Of a stretch of 64,000 nt of DNA, positions 51,751-61,511 are shown one piece after another. The notes under the pieces are model-generated. The model worked only from the letters and a program-made list of their open reading frames with translations, did no database searches and was not told where the DNA came from. The translations under genes and the position numbers were made by a program. This stretch comes from Kutzneria buriramensis. Its GTDB lineage: Bacteria; Actinomycetota; Actinomycetes; Mycobacteriales; Pseudonocardiaceae. Position 1 is the first letter of the stretch; the number at the start of each line of letters is the position of its first letter. Location: contig NZ_QUNO01000007.1 of assembly GCF_003387475.1 (NCBI RefSeq), forward strand, positions 310,001 through 374,000. The letters run 5' to 3'.

Positions 51751-52194
51751 ATGAGGTTATTGCGAACACTCGTCGCGATGGCGGCGTTGGTGTGGGGCAT
51801 GGCGGCGCCGTCACCAGGGGACACCGGCCAGCCGTCGCCGTGCGACCCCCAGAAGGCCAACTGCATTCCGGACCTGCAGCCGAACAGCGAACCAATCTGC
51901 TACCTGCCGGCCGACCGGTGCCCGGTCACCTTCGAGAACCTGACCGGACCGGTGCAGCAACCCGTGGAGGTGCACTTCAAGGCGGTGCCGCTGGGCCAGA
52001 TGGCATTCGACTTCGTCCCGGAGCTCGACGGCGTGGCGGTCATCCAACCCGGCAAGACCACGGGGGAGTCGATCGTCTGGTTGGTGGCGAACCCACCGCT
52101 GCCGAAGGAGGAGTTCACGCTGGAGATCACGGCGGTGTCCGCCGGCAAGATCGCGGTCCCACGGGTCCGGAAGCTGATCACCCGGCGCGGGTAG
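51751..52194 (+). CDS. Secreted hypothetical protein
   Basis: This is a 147-residue exported protein with a short signal peptide (LLRTLVAMAALVWGMAAPSP) and a Cys-rich start of the mature part (PCDPQKANCIPDL, ICYLPADRCPV). A beta-rich region follows (PVEVHFKAVPLGQMAFDFVP, GESIVWLVANPPL). Four Cys may form two disulfides. No family was recognised. Its 3' end overlaps the convergent AfsR-type gene by 17 bases, so expression of the two may interfere. Together with the secreted protein at 55350 it flanks that regulator. Confidence 0.75.
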   Translation: MRLLRTLVAMAALVWGMAAPSPGDTGQPSPCDPQKANCIPDLQPNSEPICYLPADRCPVTFENLTGPVQQPVEVHFKAVPLGQMAFDFVPELDGVAVIQPGKTTGESIVWLVANPPLPKEEFTLEITAVSAGKIAVPRVRKLITRRG

Positions 52195-55186
52195 TCAGCT
52201 GGTCTGCCTCGGTCGTCGCGTTGGCCTGCCGGTACAGCGCGGCGGCGCGGTCCCAGTGCTCGGCGGCGTCGGCCGGCCGGCCGCATCGCGCCTCCAGATC
52301 GCCGAGGTCGCGGTGCAGGTGCGCCTGCTCGTAGGCGTCCGGCACCGTGGCGCGCACGGCCATCGCGAGATCGAAATGGGTTCGCGCGGCGTCCAGGTCA
52401 CCGGCGGCGAGGTGGGTTCGCCCGAGATGGCTCAGCGCGGACGCCTCGCCGTGCCGGTTGTGCAGCTCCCGGGCGATCCCCAGCGCCCGCTCGAACTGCG
52501 CCAGCGCCGTGTCCAGGTCCCCGAGCCCGAGATGGGCCCGGCCGGAGTCCAGGGTGGACCCCCACTCCAGCCAGCGGTCGCCGCAGGCGCGGCTCACCGC
52601 AAGCGCCTCGCCGAAGTGGGCCAGGGCGTTGCGGTGGTCGCCGAGTTGCAGCTCGGCTTCGCCGAGCGCGTCCAGCGTGCCCGCTTCGAGACGGGCGTTT
52701 CCGAGTTCCCGGAACATCGGCAGCGCGAGGGAGAGCGGCTCGAGGCCGTCGGCCGCACGACCCATCCGGACCAGCGTGTGCCCGAGGTTACGGAGGGAAA
52801 GCGCATGCCCGAACCGGTTGCGGGCAGCTGACGACCGGTCGACGGCCAGGCGGTGCGCGGCGATCGCCTCGTCGAACCGGCGCATCTCCGAGTAGGCGTT
52901 CGCGAGGTTGTTGTGCACGTGGCCCTCGCCGGTGACATCGCCGGCGGCCTTGGCCGCGCGCAGCGCCGACTCGCCCACCGCCACGGCGTTGCCCAGCCTG
53001 CGGGTCATGAAGTACGCCACCCCGAGCGCTCGCAGCATCTCCGCCTCGGCCGCCGGGTCGCCCGCCTCGGTGGCCGCCGCGGCACCTTGCCGGCAGAGCT
53101 CGACCCGATCCTGCCAGTGCCCGGTGCTGTCGTAGAAGCTGGTCAGCAGGTAGGTGAGCTGCCACGCGGCGACCGGCCTGCCGGTCTGCCGCGCGTAGCG
53201 CACCACCGCCGTCAAGTTCTCCCGTTCCGCGCCGAGGAAGGCGAGTGCGGCGCGCCGGTCGGCGCCGAACGGGACCTCGGGCGGCGGGTGCCGAAGCACC
53301 GGCGTGACCCGGTCGCGGCTGGGGTCAACCAGCCGGTTCGCCTCGGCGGCCACGGTCAGGTACCAGTCGACGAGCCGCTCGCCGGCCGCGGTCCGCACGG
53401 CTGCGGGCTCGTCGGCTTCCGCGCGGTGTCGAGCGAAGTCGCGCACCAGGTCGTGGAACCGGAACCGCTCGTCGCCGGCCGCGGTGACCAGGTGGGCCGC
53501 CGACAGCTCGGCGAGCACCGCCCGGCCGACGGGCGTCGGCACGCCGGAGACGGCCGCGCTGAGCCAGGTGCTGAACGACACTCCCGGCAACAGCCCGAGC
53601 AGTCGAAACGTTGTCGCCTGCTCGGCCGCGAGTGGCAGATACGCGCTCGCCAGCACCGCCCGCACGGTGCGGGTGTCTCCTTCCACCGCGAGGCCGTCCA
53701 GCCGGTCGCCGCCGGCCAGCTCCGCGGCGGACTCCGCGATCGTCCGGTCCGGGTCGACGGCCAGCCGGGCGGCTGCGATCCGCAGCGCCAGCGGCATCCC
53801 GCCGCACAACCGCGCCAGCCGCGCGGCCGGCCCGGACTCGCGGTGGACTCGTTGCGGGCCAAGGACTCTGGACAGCAACGCGGTCGACTCGCCATGGTCC
53901 AGCGGGCTGAGCGGGACCTGATGCACGGCGTGCCGGGCGCCGAGCGCGGCCAGCGTCAGCCGGCTGGTGATCACCAGCAGGCTTCGGCCGGTGCCTGGCA
54001 CCAGCGGCAGCACCTGCTTCACGCCTCCCGCGTCGTCGGCGACGACGACGCATCGCCTGACGTGCAACAGGGACCGGTACAGGGCAGCGCGCTCGGCGAG
54101 CTCGGCCGGGATGCTCGCGTCCGGCACGTCGAGGCCGCGCAGCAGGTGGGCGAGCGCCTCGGCGGCCGGCATGGACAGCTCCGGATCGTGCCCGTGCAGA
54201 TCGAGGAAGAGCTGGCCGTCCGGAAAACGGTCGACGATCCGGTGCACCCATTCCAGGGCCAGCGCGGTCTTGCCCATCCCGGCGGCGCCGGAGACCGCCA
54301 CGACCGGCTGCTCGCCGACGGGTTCGTCCAACAGCCGGTCGAGTGCCTTGAGCTCGGCGTCCCGGCCGGTGAAATGCCCGACCCGCGCGGGGATCTGCGC
54401 CGGCACGGCGCTGGCGCGGGCCGAGTCCAGGCTCGGATCCCGGCGCAGGATCAAGGTGTGCAGGGTGGCCAGCTCGGGTCCCGGGTCGGCGCCGAACTCG
54501 TCGGCCAACCGGCGCCGCAGCCGCTGAAACGCCGCGAGCGCGTCGGCGTGCCGGCCGCAGCGGTACAGCGCCGTCATGTGCAGCCCGACCAAGCGTTCAC
54601 GCATCGGGTGCGCGGCGAGCAGCCGGGGTAGCTCGAGCACCGCCTCCGCGTGCTTTCCCAGTCGCAGCTCGGCTTCCCACAGATCCTCCATTGCGGACAG
54701 TCGCAGCTCGTGCAGCCGGTCCACCTCTCGCCGGCCCCACCCGGCGAGGTCGGCGTCGGCGAACGCGTCGCCTTGCCACAGCGCCAGTGCCTCGCGCAGC
54801 GCCGCCGCGGCGCGCTCCGCGCCGCCACTGGCCAGGTCGGCCAGGGCGGTGCGCACCAGCGCATCGAACCGGTGCGCGTCCACCATGGCCGGATCGACCA
54901 TGAGCGTGTAGCCGGGCCCGTTGGTCACCAGGACCGGCGCGAACCCGGATCCGGCGAGAGCCTGCCGAATTCGCGCGACGTGGCTGTGCAGCGTCTTGAC
55001 CGCGGTGCGTGGCGGGTCCTCGCCCCACAGCAGGTCGATCAGCCGGGAGACGGACAGCACTGTTCCGGCGTGCAGGGCGAGCATGCCGAGGACGGCCCGC
55101 TGCCGGGCGCCGTGCAGCTGCGCCGCAGCGTCCGGACCGAGGGCACGGACCGGACCGAGCACGCGCAGCTCGCAGCGCTTGCGCAC
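52178..55186 (-). CDS. AfsR/SARP-type regulator with NB-ARC and TPR domains (fourth copy)
   Basis: This is a 1002-residue activator. It has a winged helix (residues 1-95, HGARQRAVLGMLALHAGTVL), BTAD (100-245), NB-ARC with P-loop SGAAGMGKTALALEW (about 299-313), a modified Walker B stretch CVVVADDAGGVKQVLPLVPG and LVITSRLTL. An extended TPR region runs from about residue 650 (EGHVHNNLANAYSEMRRFDE, LGEAELQLGDHRNALAHFGE, LGRTHLAAGDLDAARTHFDL). GTG 55186 has GAAGGAG 6 bases upstream. The NB-ARC Walker B carries a single Leu-poor form. It is divergent from a secreted protein gene, 163 bases away. Confidence 0.93.
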   Translation of the reverse strand: MRKRCELRVLGPVRALGPDAAAQLHGARQRAVLGMLALHAGTVLSVSRLIDLLWGEDPPRTAVKTLHSHVARIRQALAGSGFAPVLVTNGPGYTLMVDPAMVDAHRFDALVRTALADLASGGAERAAAALREALALWQGDAFADADLAGWGRREVDRLHELRLSAMEDLWEAELRLGKHAEAVLELPRLLAAHPMRERLVGLHMTALYRCGRHADALAAFQRLRRRLADEFGADPGPELATLHTLILRRDPSLDSARASAVPAQIPARVGHFTGRDAELKALDRLLDEPVGEQPVVAVSGAAGMGKTALALEWVHRIVDRFPDGQLFLDLHGHDPELSMPAAEALAHLLRGLDVPDASIPAELAERAALYRSLLHVRRCVVVADDAGGVKQVLPLVPGTGRSLLVITSRLTLAALGARHAVHQVPLSPLDHGESTALLSRVLGPQRVHRESGPAARLARLCGGMPLALRIAAARLAVDPDRTIAESAAELAGGDRLDGLAVEGDTRTVRAVLASAYLPLAAEQATTFRLLGLLPGVSFSTWLSAAVSGVPTPVGRAVLAELSAAHLVTAAGDERFRFHDLVRDFARHRAEADEPAAVRTAAGERLVDWYLTVAAEANRLVDPSRDRVTPVLRHPPPEVPFGADRRAALAFLGAERENLTAVVRYARQTGRPVAAWQLTYLLTSFYDSTGHWQDRVELCRQGAAAATEAGDPAAEAEMLRALGVAYFMTRRLGNAVAVGESALRAAKAAGDVTGEGHVHNNLANAYSEMRRFDEAIAAHRLAVDRSSAARNRFGHALSLRNLGHTLVRMGRAADGLEPLSLALPMFRELGNARLEAGTLDALGEAELQLGDHRNALAHFGEALAVSRACGDRWLEWGSTLDSGRAHLGLGDLDTALAQFERALGIARELHNRHGEASALSHLGRTHLAAGDLDAARTHFDLAMAVRATVPDAYEQAHLHRDLGDLEARCGRPADAAEHWDRAAALYRQANATTEADQLTTRAG

Positions 55187-55349
55187 CCCGACTCCTTCCC
55201 CCGGGCCAGGCCTCGCACCGAGCGTAACCTCGCGCAATTGCGACGAAAACGCCCAACCGGCCGTCCTTTGGGGTAGCGCCGACAACCCGTTCACAACCGG
55301 CGGCGCTGAGCCTGGACGCGGTTCGACCACCATGAGGAGGGAACCGCAG

Positions 55350-56375
55350 ATGAGACGATTATTTCGCCGGCGCGGACAGTTGCTCGTCGCGCTCGTGACC
55401 GTCATGGCCGGTGTGCTGCTCTCCGCCGTCCCGGCGGCGGCGACGCCGAGCGCCGTCGACGTGTGGATGCAGGACAACCCGTCCGACAACGCGTCCGAGC
55501 CCAGCCTGCCGGTACCGCCACCGTGGTGGGGGCCGGACGTGTTCTCCAGCCCGGACATCTGGGTCTGCCCGACCAGCAACCCGACCTGCACCACCGACAC
55601 GAACCCGGCCAACGGCTCGCTGGCCTACGTCCACGTCCGGCTGCACCGGCGCGAAGGCGCACAGGGCAACGTTTCCGGCCGCCTGCAACTGTTCTACACG
55701 ACCATGGGCACGTCCGCGTGGTGGGACAGCCCGACGTCGACCGTCGACGACTGGCAGGACATCAGCGGGACGCCCGGCGTCTTCACCGTCGTGCCGCCGA
55801 GCGGCACCGAGGTGATCATCCCCTGGACGGTGCCGACCGCGCCGACGCACTTCTGCCTGCTGGCCCGGTGGGACTCCGCGACCGACCCGATGACCTTCCC
55901 GGAGGGGCCCACCACCTCGCAGAACACCTGGTTCAACAACAACATCGCCTGGCACAACGTGAACACCGTGCAGCTGTTCCCGCTCAAGCCCGTCCGGGTG
56001 CCGATCATGATCGGCAACCCCTGGCCGGACCCGACGAACATCGACCTCGCGCTGTTCCCGGTCGGCCAGCCGTTCGTCGGCGGCGGCAAGGTGATCGTCG
56101 ACCTCGGCCCGGAGCTGGCGGCCCGCTGGCGCAAGACCGGTCAGCACGGCGTCGGGGTGGCCCCGGTCGGCGACACCCAGGTGCAGATCCTCGATCCGAA
56201 GCAGGCGCTCATCCAGGGCCTGCCGCTGAACGGACGGGAACGGCTGGAGACCGACCTCGAGCTCACCGCGGGCGACCGGCAGGTGGGCGGTCAGTTCCTG
56301 CTGCGGGAGGTCCAGCTCGACAGCCAGCACCAGGACGCCGGCGGGGTGGACCACCGGATCAACGTCGGGAAATGA
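55350..56375 (+). CDS. Secreted hypothetical protein next to the AfsR-type regulator
   Basis: This is a 341-residue exported protein. An RR-containing signal peptide (MRRLFRRRGQLLVALVTVMA, cleavage near AAA at about 31) precedes a beta-rich mature part with PSLPVPPPWWGPDVFSSPDI, YVHVRLHRREGAQGNVSGRL and TEVIIPWTVPTAPTHFCLLA. Three Cys are visible. The Arg pattern could be read as Tat or as a plain Sec leader. ATG 55350 was chosen over ATG 55332 because AGGAGGG lies 7 bases before it. No family was recognised; the WxxP and HFCLLARW segments resemble secreted carbohydrate- or surface-associated proteins. A strong terminator follows. Confidence 0.78.
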   Translation: MRRLFRRRGQLLVALVTVMAGVLLSAVPAAATPSAVDVWMQDNPSDNASEPSLPVPPPWWGPDVFSSPDIWVCPTSNPTCTTDTNPANGSLAYVHVRLHRREGAQGNVSGRLQLFYTTMGTSAWWDSPTSTVDDWQDISGTPGVFTVVPPSGTEVIIPWTVPTAPTHFCLLARWDSATDPMTFPEGPTTSQNTWFNNNIAWHNVNTVQLFPLKPVRVPIMIGNPWPDPTNIDLALFPVGQPFVGGGKVIVDLGPELAARWRKTGQHGVGVAPVGDTQVQILDPKQALIQGLPLNGRERLETDLELTAGDRQVGGQFLLREVQLDSQHQDAGGVDHRINVGK

Positions 56376-56385
56376 CATCGTGAGT

Positions 56386-56423
56386 TCCGGCCCGGCCGCG
56401 CCCCCACCGGCGGCCGGGCCGGA
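56386..56423 (+). terminator. Terminator, 14-bp perfect stem
   Basis: TCCGGCCCGGCCGC (56386-56399) and GCGGCCGGGCCGGA (56410-56423) pair perfectly around a 10-base loop, 11 bases after the stop of the secreted protein gene. No T-run. Confidence 0.8.
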
Positions 56424-56578
56424 TCGCTCCTCTGACGGGTTGGCCGGTCGATCGGTGCTGTGACGGTGCAACCGGCCGAACGCTGCCAGCCGTCAACCCG
56501 ACCGAAGGCAACCCCTGGACATGTACTGGTGAATCACCGCGACGTCTGCTCGAAGGTCGTCACCGCGACGACCTCCCC

Positions 56579-56612
56579 GATCGGATGTCTGGGACGTCGC
56601 ATACATCCGATC
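56579..56612. repeat. 10-bp inverted repeat GATCGGATGT / ACATCCGATC
   Basis: Perfect 10-base arms with a 14-base spacer lie about 330 bases upstream of the glycosidase start, in the 560-base gap 56376-56939, which holds no recognisable gene. It may be an operator or a leftover end of a mobile element. Confidence 0.5.
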
Positions 56613-56939
56613 AGTGACGGTCGCGCAGCGCTCATGGACCGGCGCCTCGATCGCGGGCCACCGAAACCATCGGCTGGTCCGATTCGCCATCGAAACTCGT
56701 CCTGGTTACATGTTCGTGCTGATCGACGCCAGGTTCCGGCGGGTCGTCGCCCGAGCGGCGGCGCGGGTGGTCGAGGACTTCCGCCCCTTGACGAGGTGCC
56801 CTGGTCGCATGTTTCCTGTTGGCCGATACATCGGAGGACTGCCCTTGGGTCTGTGTAGTTGGGGCTTGTCCGTCCGAACAGACGCCGCCGCCCAGCAGTT
56901 CCGACCACCCGTCGACGGCTTGCTCCTGGGAGGATGCCG

Positions 56940-59342
56940 ATGAACACCACCGTCCTGCGTGGACAGTGGCGGCGGCCGCGCGGCGTGGCCGCACTGGCCC
57001 TGGCCGCGGTTGCCACGCTGACCCTCACCGTCTGCGCCGCCGCGAGTGTCAGCGCGGCGCCCCGCACGCCCACCGACGACTGGGCCGCGATCCAACGGAT
57101 CCTGTCCGGGATCCAGGGGCACGCGGCCGCACCGATTGCCAACGTAGCCACGCCGAAGTTCAGCCCTGGCATGTTGCTGGGCAACGGCGACCTCGGCGCG
57201 GTGGTCGGCGGCAGCAGCACCACCAGCCAGAAGTTCTACTTCGGCAAGGGTGACTTCTGGGGCACCGCGTGGAACTCCGGGCACAGCCAGTTGGTGCCCG
57301 CGATCCTGTCGGCGGGCAACCTGACCATCTCGTCGCCTAAGGCCAGTTCGAACCCGGGCCCGGCGTACGGCATGACGCAGGACATCCTCGACGCCGAGGT
57401 GCGCAGCACGGTCCAACTCGGTGGCGTCACCGTGTCCATGCGTTCGTACACCGCCGACTCGGACAACGACTTCATCACCGAACTGTCCAGCCCGGCCGGC
57501 AGCCCGAGCGTCACCCTCGATGTCGCGCTGGCGCTGCCGGGGCCGGACTCGCACACCACCTACCCGACCACCGTCGCAGCCACCGGCGGCACGATCGTCG
57601 CCACCCGCCACAACAACCTGAAAGGCGGCAGCGACTTCCAGAGCGAGGTCGCGATCGCGGTCCGGCCGGTCGGGGCCGGCTTCGCGAGCACGAGCACCAG
57701 CGGCTCGACGGCCACCGGCACCCTCACCCTGGCCGGCGGCTCGACGGTCGAGCTGGCCACGGTGTTCCGCAGCGACGCCCGACAGGGCTCCGGCGGCCCG
57801 AGCGCGTCGGCGCTGGCCGGCAAGGCCACCTCGGCGGTCAACGGGCTGAGCACCGACGACGTGGCCACCCTGCTGGCCGCGCACCGCCAGTGGTGGAAGA
57901 ACTTCTGGCTCCAGTCGTACGTGCAGACCAACGACCCGACGATGAACGCCTACTGGTACGGGGCGCTGTACGCGATGGGCTCGGCGTCCCGCCCGGGCAA
58001 GGTGCTGGCCGGCATGAACGGGCCGTGGGTCATCGACGACTTCACCCAGTTCCCGCGGTACTGGTACAACTACAACGTCGAGGCGCCGTTCTACGGCGTG
58101 GCCTCGGCCAACCATCCCGAGCTGCTGCAGCCCTACAACGTGCAGCAGCAGGCCGAGCAGCAGTGGCAGATCAACTGGACCGCCCAGAGCGGCGGCTACC
58201 AGGGCGAGATGTGGCAGCGGTCGATGGGCCCGTTCCACCAGTTCCTGCCGACTCCGGCGCCGGTCGCGCCGAGTGGGAGCAAGAAACCGCGCTGGACCGA
58301 CCAGAAGTCCAACGGCATGTTCGCCGCCCTGCCCTCGCTGTTCTACTACGACTACACGCAGGACCAGAACTTCCTGAAGACCCAGCTCTACCCGAACCTG
58401 CGGGCGGTCGACGCCTTCTACCGCGACTACCTGACCACCAGCGGCAACCGGCTGGTGGTGGCGCAGAGTTCGGCGCACGAGGGATCCACCGACCTGAACC
58501 CGAATCTGGACATCGGCTTCATCCGACGGGTGGAGACCGCGCTGATCACGTTCAGCGGACGGCTGGGCGTCGACCAGAACCTGGTGCCGGTCTGGCAGAA
58601 CACCCTGGCCAAGCTCGCCGCGTACCCGACCGGAACGGTGAACGGCACGACCGTGTACCTGATGGCCGAGAACGTCAACGGCTCCACGGCCATCGCGAAC
58701 ACGTTCCACCCCGGTGACCAGCCGATCAACCTGGAGGGCGGGGTGTTCCCCGGCGAGAACATCTACCGGGGCGGCGACCCGGCCCAGGTGCAGATCGCCA
58801 TCAACACGCTGCGGCAGATGAACTCCTGGGGCGTCACCTCGGGGGAGAACATGGGCAACGGGTTCCCCAAGGAGTTCCCGATCGCCGCCCGGGTCGGCTG
58901 GCCGGCCGCCGACCTGGAGGCCAAGTTCGACGCCGCGATCACCAAGCAGTGGCGGTCCAGCAACCTGACCGTCGCGCAGTCCGGCGGCGGGATCGAGACC
59001 AGCGGCTCGATCGAGGCCGTCGACTCGATGCTGATGCAGAGCGTGTCCGGCACCATCCGGCTGTTCGCCGACGCGGACTGGCCGACCACCAAGGACGCCT
59101 CGTTCACCCGGCTGCGGGCCGAGGGAGCCTTCCTGGTCAGCGCGGCGCTGGCCGGTGGCAAGGTCGGCCCGGTCACGCTGACCAGCACGGTCGGCGGCCA
59201 GGTCAGGATTCTCGATCCGTGGCGGACCGGGGGTGTGAGCGTCACGGCGGCGGACGGCAGCACGGTGTCGGCCACCGATTCCGGTGGCGTGATCAGCTTC
59301 GCCACCACCGCCGGCACCACGTACACGGTCGCGGCGCGGTAG
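56940..59342 (+). CDS. Secreted glycoside hydrolase, GH95-like
   Basis: This is an 800-residue exported enzyme. The signal peptide spans about residues 1-38 (VAALALAAVATLTLTVCAAA). An N-terminal beta domain (FSPGMLLGNGDLGAVVGGSS), an (alpha/alpha)6 barrel in the middle and a C-terminal domain follow. The barrel segment YWYNYNVEAPFYG corresponds to the catalytic Asn-x-Asn region of GH95. The tail AVDSMLMQSVSGTIRLFADA with RLRAEGAFLVSAALAGG is the GH95 ending. GH95 enzymes are inverting alpha-L-fucosidases or galactosidases. GGGAGG precedes ATG 56940; ATG 56934 is possible. Confidence 0.85.
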   Translation: MNTTVLRGQWRRPRGVAALALAAVATLTLTVCAAASVSAAPRTPTDDWAAIQRILSGIQGHAAAPIANVATPKFSPGMLLGNGDLGAVVGGSSTTSQKFYFGKGDFWGTAWNSGHSQLVPAILSAGNLTISSPKASSNPGPAYGMTQDILDAEVRSTVQLGGVTVSMRSYTADSDNDFITELSSPAGSPSVTLDVALALPGPDSHTTYPTTVAATGGTIVATRHNNLKGGSDFQSEVAIAVRPVGAGFASTSTSGSTATGTLTLAGGSTVELATVFRSDARQGSGGPSASALAGKATSAVNGLSTDDVATLLAAHRQWWKNFWLQSYVQTNDPTMNAYWYGALYAMGSASRPGKVLAGMNGPWVIDDFTQFPRYWYNYNVEAPFYGVASANHPELLQPYNVQQQAEQQWQINWTAQSGGYQGEMWQRSMGPFHQFLPTPAPVAPSGSKKPRWTDQKSNGMFAALPSLFYYDYTQDQNFLKTQLYPNLRAVDAFYRDYLTTSGNRLVVAQSSAHEGSTDLNPNLDIGFIRRVETALITFSGRLGVDQNLVPVWQNTLAKLAAYPTGTVNGTTVYLMAENVNGSTAIANTFHPGDQPINLEGGVFPGENIYRGGDPAQVQIAINTLRQMNSWGVTSGENMGNGFPKEFPIAARVGWPAADLEAKFDAAITKQWRSSNLTVAQSGGGIETSGSIEAVDSMLMQSVSGTIRLFADADWPTTKDASFTRLRAEGAFLVSAALAGGKVGPVTLTSTVGGQVRILDPWRTGGVSVTAADGSTVSATDSGGVISFATTAGTTYTVAAR

Positions 59343-59372
59343 TCGAGTCCGGGTCGCCGAGCCGGACATCAT

Positions 59373-59401
59373 CCAGGCCCAGGCCCAGGCCCAGGCCCAG
59401 G
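59373..59401. repeat. Hexamer tandem repeat CCAGGC, nearly five copies
   Basis: Four complete CCAGGC units and most of a fifth lie just after the glycosidase stop. In the frame of the following open sequence the repeat encodes alternating Gln-Ala, so it may lie inside a coding remnant. Confidence 0.8.
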
Positions 59402-59715
59402 TGCTGGTGGCGCCGGCGTACGGGTCGCCGAACCTACTCGGCGACCCGTACATGATGGTGGTCGGCACCGCCGCCGCGGTCGTGCTGAACCTCAGCCCGA
59501 AGCAGGCGGCCGCCGTGCTCGGTACCGCCGCGAAAATGGGCTTCACCGCCCCGTTCCTGGTCAGCCTGCCCGGCTTCGGCCCCGGCGTCCTCGCCGGTGA
59601 CCTCGCCCGACCGCGCCGGACAAGGCGGTCCCGTACGCACCGCTCGACAGGGGCTCGGCCGACGTTGAGAGCGGCGCCAGCGAGCGCGAGTTGGCGCCCC
59701 TGCGGCCGCTTGTAG
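59401..59715 (+). pseudogene. Coding remnant of unknown function
   Basis: The frame has good codon bias from about 59345 to 59615, with no start before the Gln-Ala repeat. It reads NLLGDPYMMVVGTAAAVVLN, LSPKQAAAVLGTAAKMGFTA and PFLVSLPGFGPGVLAGDL, which look like a real, partly hydrophobic protein, then degenerates to Arg-rich sequence. The first possible start is GTG 59401, without a ribosome-binding site. I do not recognise the family. It is probably the middle of a lost gene. Confidence 0.35.
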
Positions 59716-59865
59716 AGCACGGGCGGGACCACCCTCTGCACCGGACCACCTGACTGGTCATGGCGGGGTGAGACCGACCCGCCTCGCCATGCACCGGCGA
59801 GATCGGTGATCAGCGCCGCCTGCCGGCGGCTGAGCCCGCACGCGGTGCATCGCGGCTGCTCCCGC

Positions 59866-61251
59866 TCAGCTGAGCGATCTTGCCACGCCCCGGCGGCCGA
59901 GGATCAGGTACAGGGCGGCGGCGATGACGAAGCCGACGAGGAAAGTGATGTCACCGATCTGCGGGATCGCCGCGGGCACCGGCCCGAGGTAGAGCGACTG
60001 GTTCGCGAAGAACAGGATCGAGATCACCGCGCCGGCCAGGAACGACACCAGCCCAGGCCAGCCAATGCGCGACCGGTCGGTGAGCAGGGCACTGGCGTCC
60101 CGGCCCGCGCACAGCCACTGGTCGGCGAAGACCACGCCCAGCCAGGGCGCGATCCAGTACGAGATGACCAGCAGGAAATTCTCGTACGCGGCGCCGGCGT
60201 CGGACAGACCGAACAGGGCGAGCACGTAGCCGACGGCGCCGAACCCGAGTGCGACGATCGCCCGCCGCCAGGCCAACGGCAGCGTGATGCCCAGGGTGAG
60301 GAATGCCAACGCGCCTGAGTAGATGTTGAGCGCGTTCGCCGCGATAGCCCCGAGCACGATCGCCAGCAGTGTGATCGTCGCCAGCCAGCCTGGCAGATGC
60401 CCGGTGAAGGCGGCCGTCGGAGTCTGGTCGGCGCCACCGCCGATGGTCGCGGACGCGGCGCCGACGCCCATCAGCACCGTGCACGACACGAACAGGCCGA
60501 GCGCAGCGAACCAGCCGACCGCCCGGCCACTGACCGTCGCCGGCAGATAGCGCGTGTAGTCGGCGGCGTAAGGATTCCAACCGGCTGCATAGCCGAACGC
60601 CGCACCCATGGTGAGCAGGAAGCCGCCAACACCGCCGGCGCCGCTGGGCGCGTTCGGATGTGCCTGGGCGAACGTCACCACGGTGACGATCGCGAAGATC
60701 ACCGCCAGCACGGCGAAGACGTACTTCTCGTACGCCTGAACCAGATTGTGGCCGAAGAACGCGATGCCGCTCTGGACCACCACGACCACGGCGAGGGACG
60801 CCGGCAGGGGCAGTCCGGTCAGCGTGTTGAGGGCGAACGCGCCGCTCACGCTGTTCACGGCGAACCAGCCGATGCCGGCGGTGACGGACATCAGCGCTGC
60901 GGGCGCCAGGTTTCCCCAGTACCCGAATCCGAGACGGCTCAGCACCATCTGCGGCACGCCGTAGCGCGGACCGCGGGCGGACAGCAGTCCGTGGGTCAGC
61001 GCGCCGAGCCCGTTGCCGAGCACGACGGCGGCGATCGCCTGCCAGAACGACAGGCCGAACACCGAGACCGCCAGCACGCCGACGAAGATCGTGGCGAACT
61101 CCAGGTTCGGCGAGGACCACGTCCAGAACAGTTGGCGTGGTGTGCCGTGTCTGTCCCCGGCGCCGACGGGCTCTATGTCGCCGGTCTCGACGGCGACGAC
61201 CCGATCTGCGTACGCGCTGGACCGCACCGGTCCGGTCGCCGAGACCGCCAT
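59866..61251 (-). CDS. NCS1-family nucleobase/cytosine permease
   Basis: This is a 461-residue inner-membrane transporter with about 12 helices. The opening RQLFWTWSSPNLEFATIFVG and GLSFWQAIAAVVLGNGLGAL are typical of NCS1 purine-cytosine permeases, as are GYAAGWNPYAADYTRYLP and WIAPWLGVVFADQWL. It imports cytosine, purines, allantoin or hydantoin-like compounds by cation symport; the substrate is not fixed by sequence here. It has an excellent GGAGG site. No nucleobase-metabolising gene is adjacent. Confidence 0.92.
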   Translation of the reverse strand: MAVSATGPVRSSAYADRVVAVETGDIEPVGAGDRHGTPRQLFWTWSSPNLEFATIFVGVLAVSVFGLSFWQAIAAVVLGNGLGALTHGLLSARGPRYGVPQMVLSRLGFGYWGNLAPAALMSVTAGIGWFAVNSVSGAFALNTLTGLPLPASLAVVVVVQSGIAFFGHNLVQAYEKYVFAVLAVIFAIVTVVTFAQAHPNAPSGAGGVGGFLLTMGAAFGYAAGWNPYAADYTRYLPATVSGRAVGWFAALGLFVSCTVLMGVGAASATIGGGADQTPTAAFTGHLPGWLATITLLAIVLGAIAANALNIYSGALAFLTLGITLPLAWRRAIVALGFGAVGYVLALFGLSDAGAAYENFLLVISYWIAPWLGVVFADQWLCAGRDASALLTDRSRIGWPGLVSFLAGAVISILFFANQSLYLGPVPAAIPQIGDITFLVGFVIAAALYLILGRRGVARSLS

Positions 61252-61511
61252 GGCTGCCTCCTCTGATCGCTTGGACGCCGGAACGCTAGAGGACGCTTGT
61301 CACAGTAGTGTGGCTCGCCGTTAACGCGGCTTTTCGCCGTTCGGTCTCGGTACTTGTCAAGTGCAGTTGAGACGGTTGTGCCTACGAGGCTGGTCGTGGC
61401 TCCTGGCTGACGGGCTGGTTGATCCAGGCCTGTGCCGTGCCAGGACTCGACGCTGAAGCTGTGACCTGGCGTTTCGTCAGCGTCGGTACCACGGCATGAT
61501 CAACTCACGTG

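Noticed and set aside
56706-59741. 1011-codon open frame antisense to the GH95-like gene
   Set aside because: The plus strand has a signal peptide, a ribosome-binding site and GH95 motifs; the antisense frame is Arg- and Gly-rich shadow sequence.
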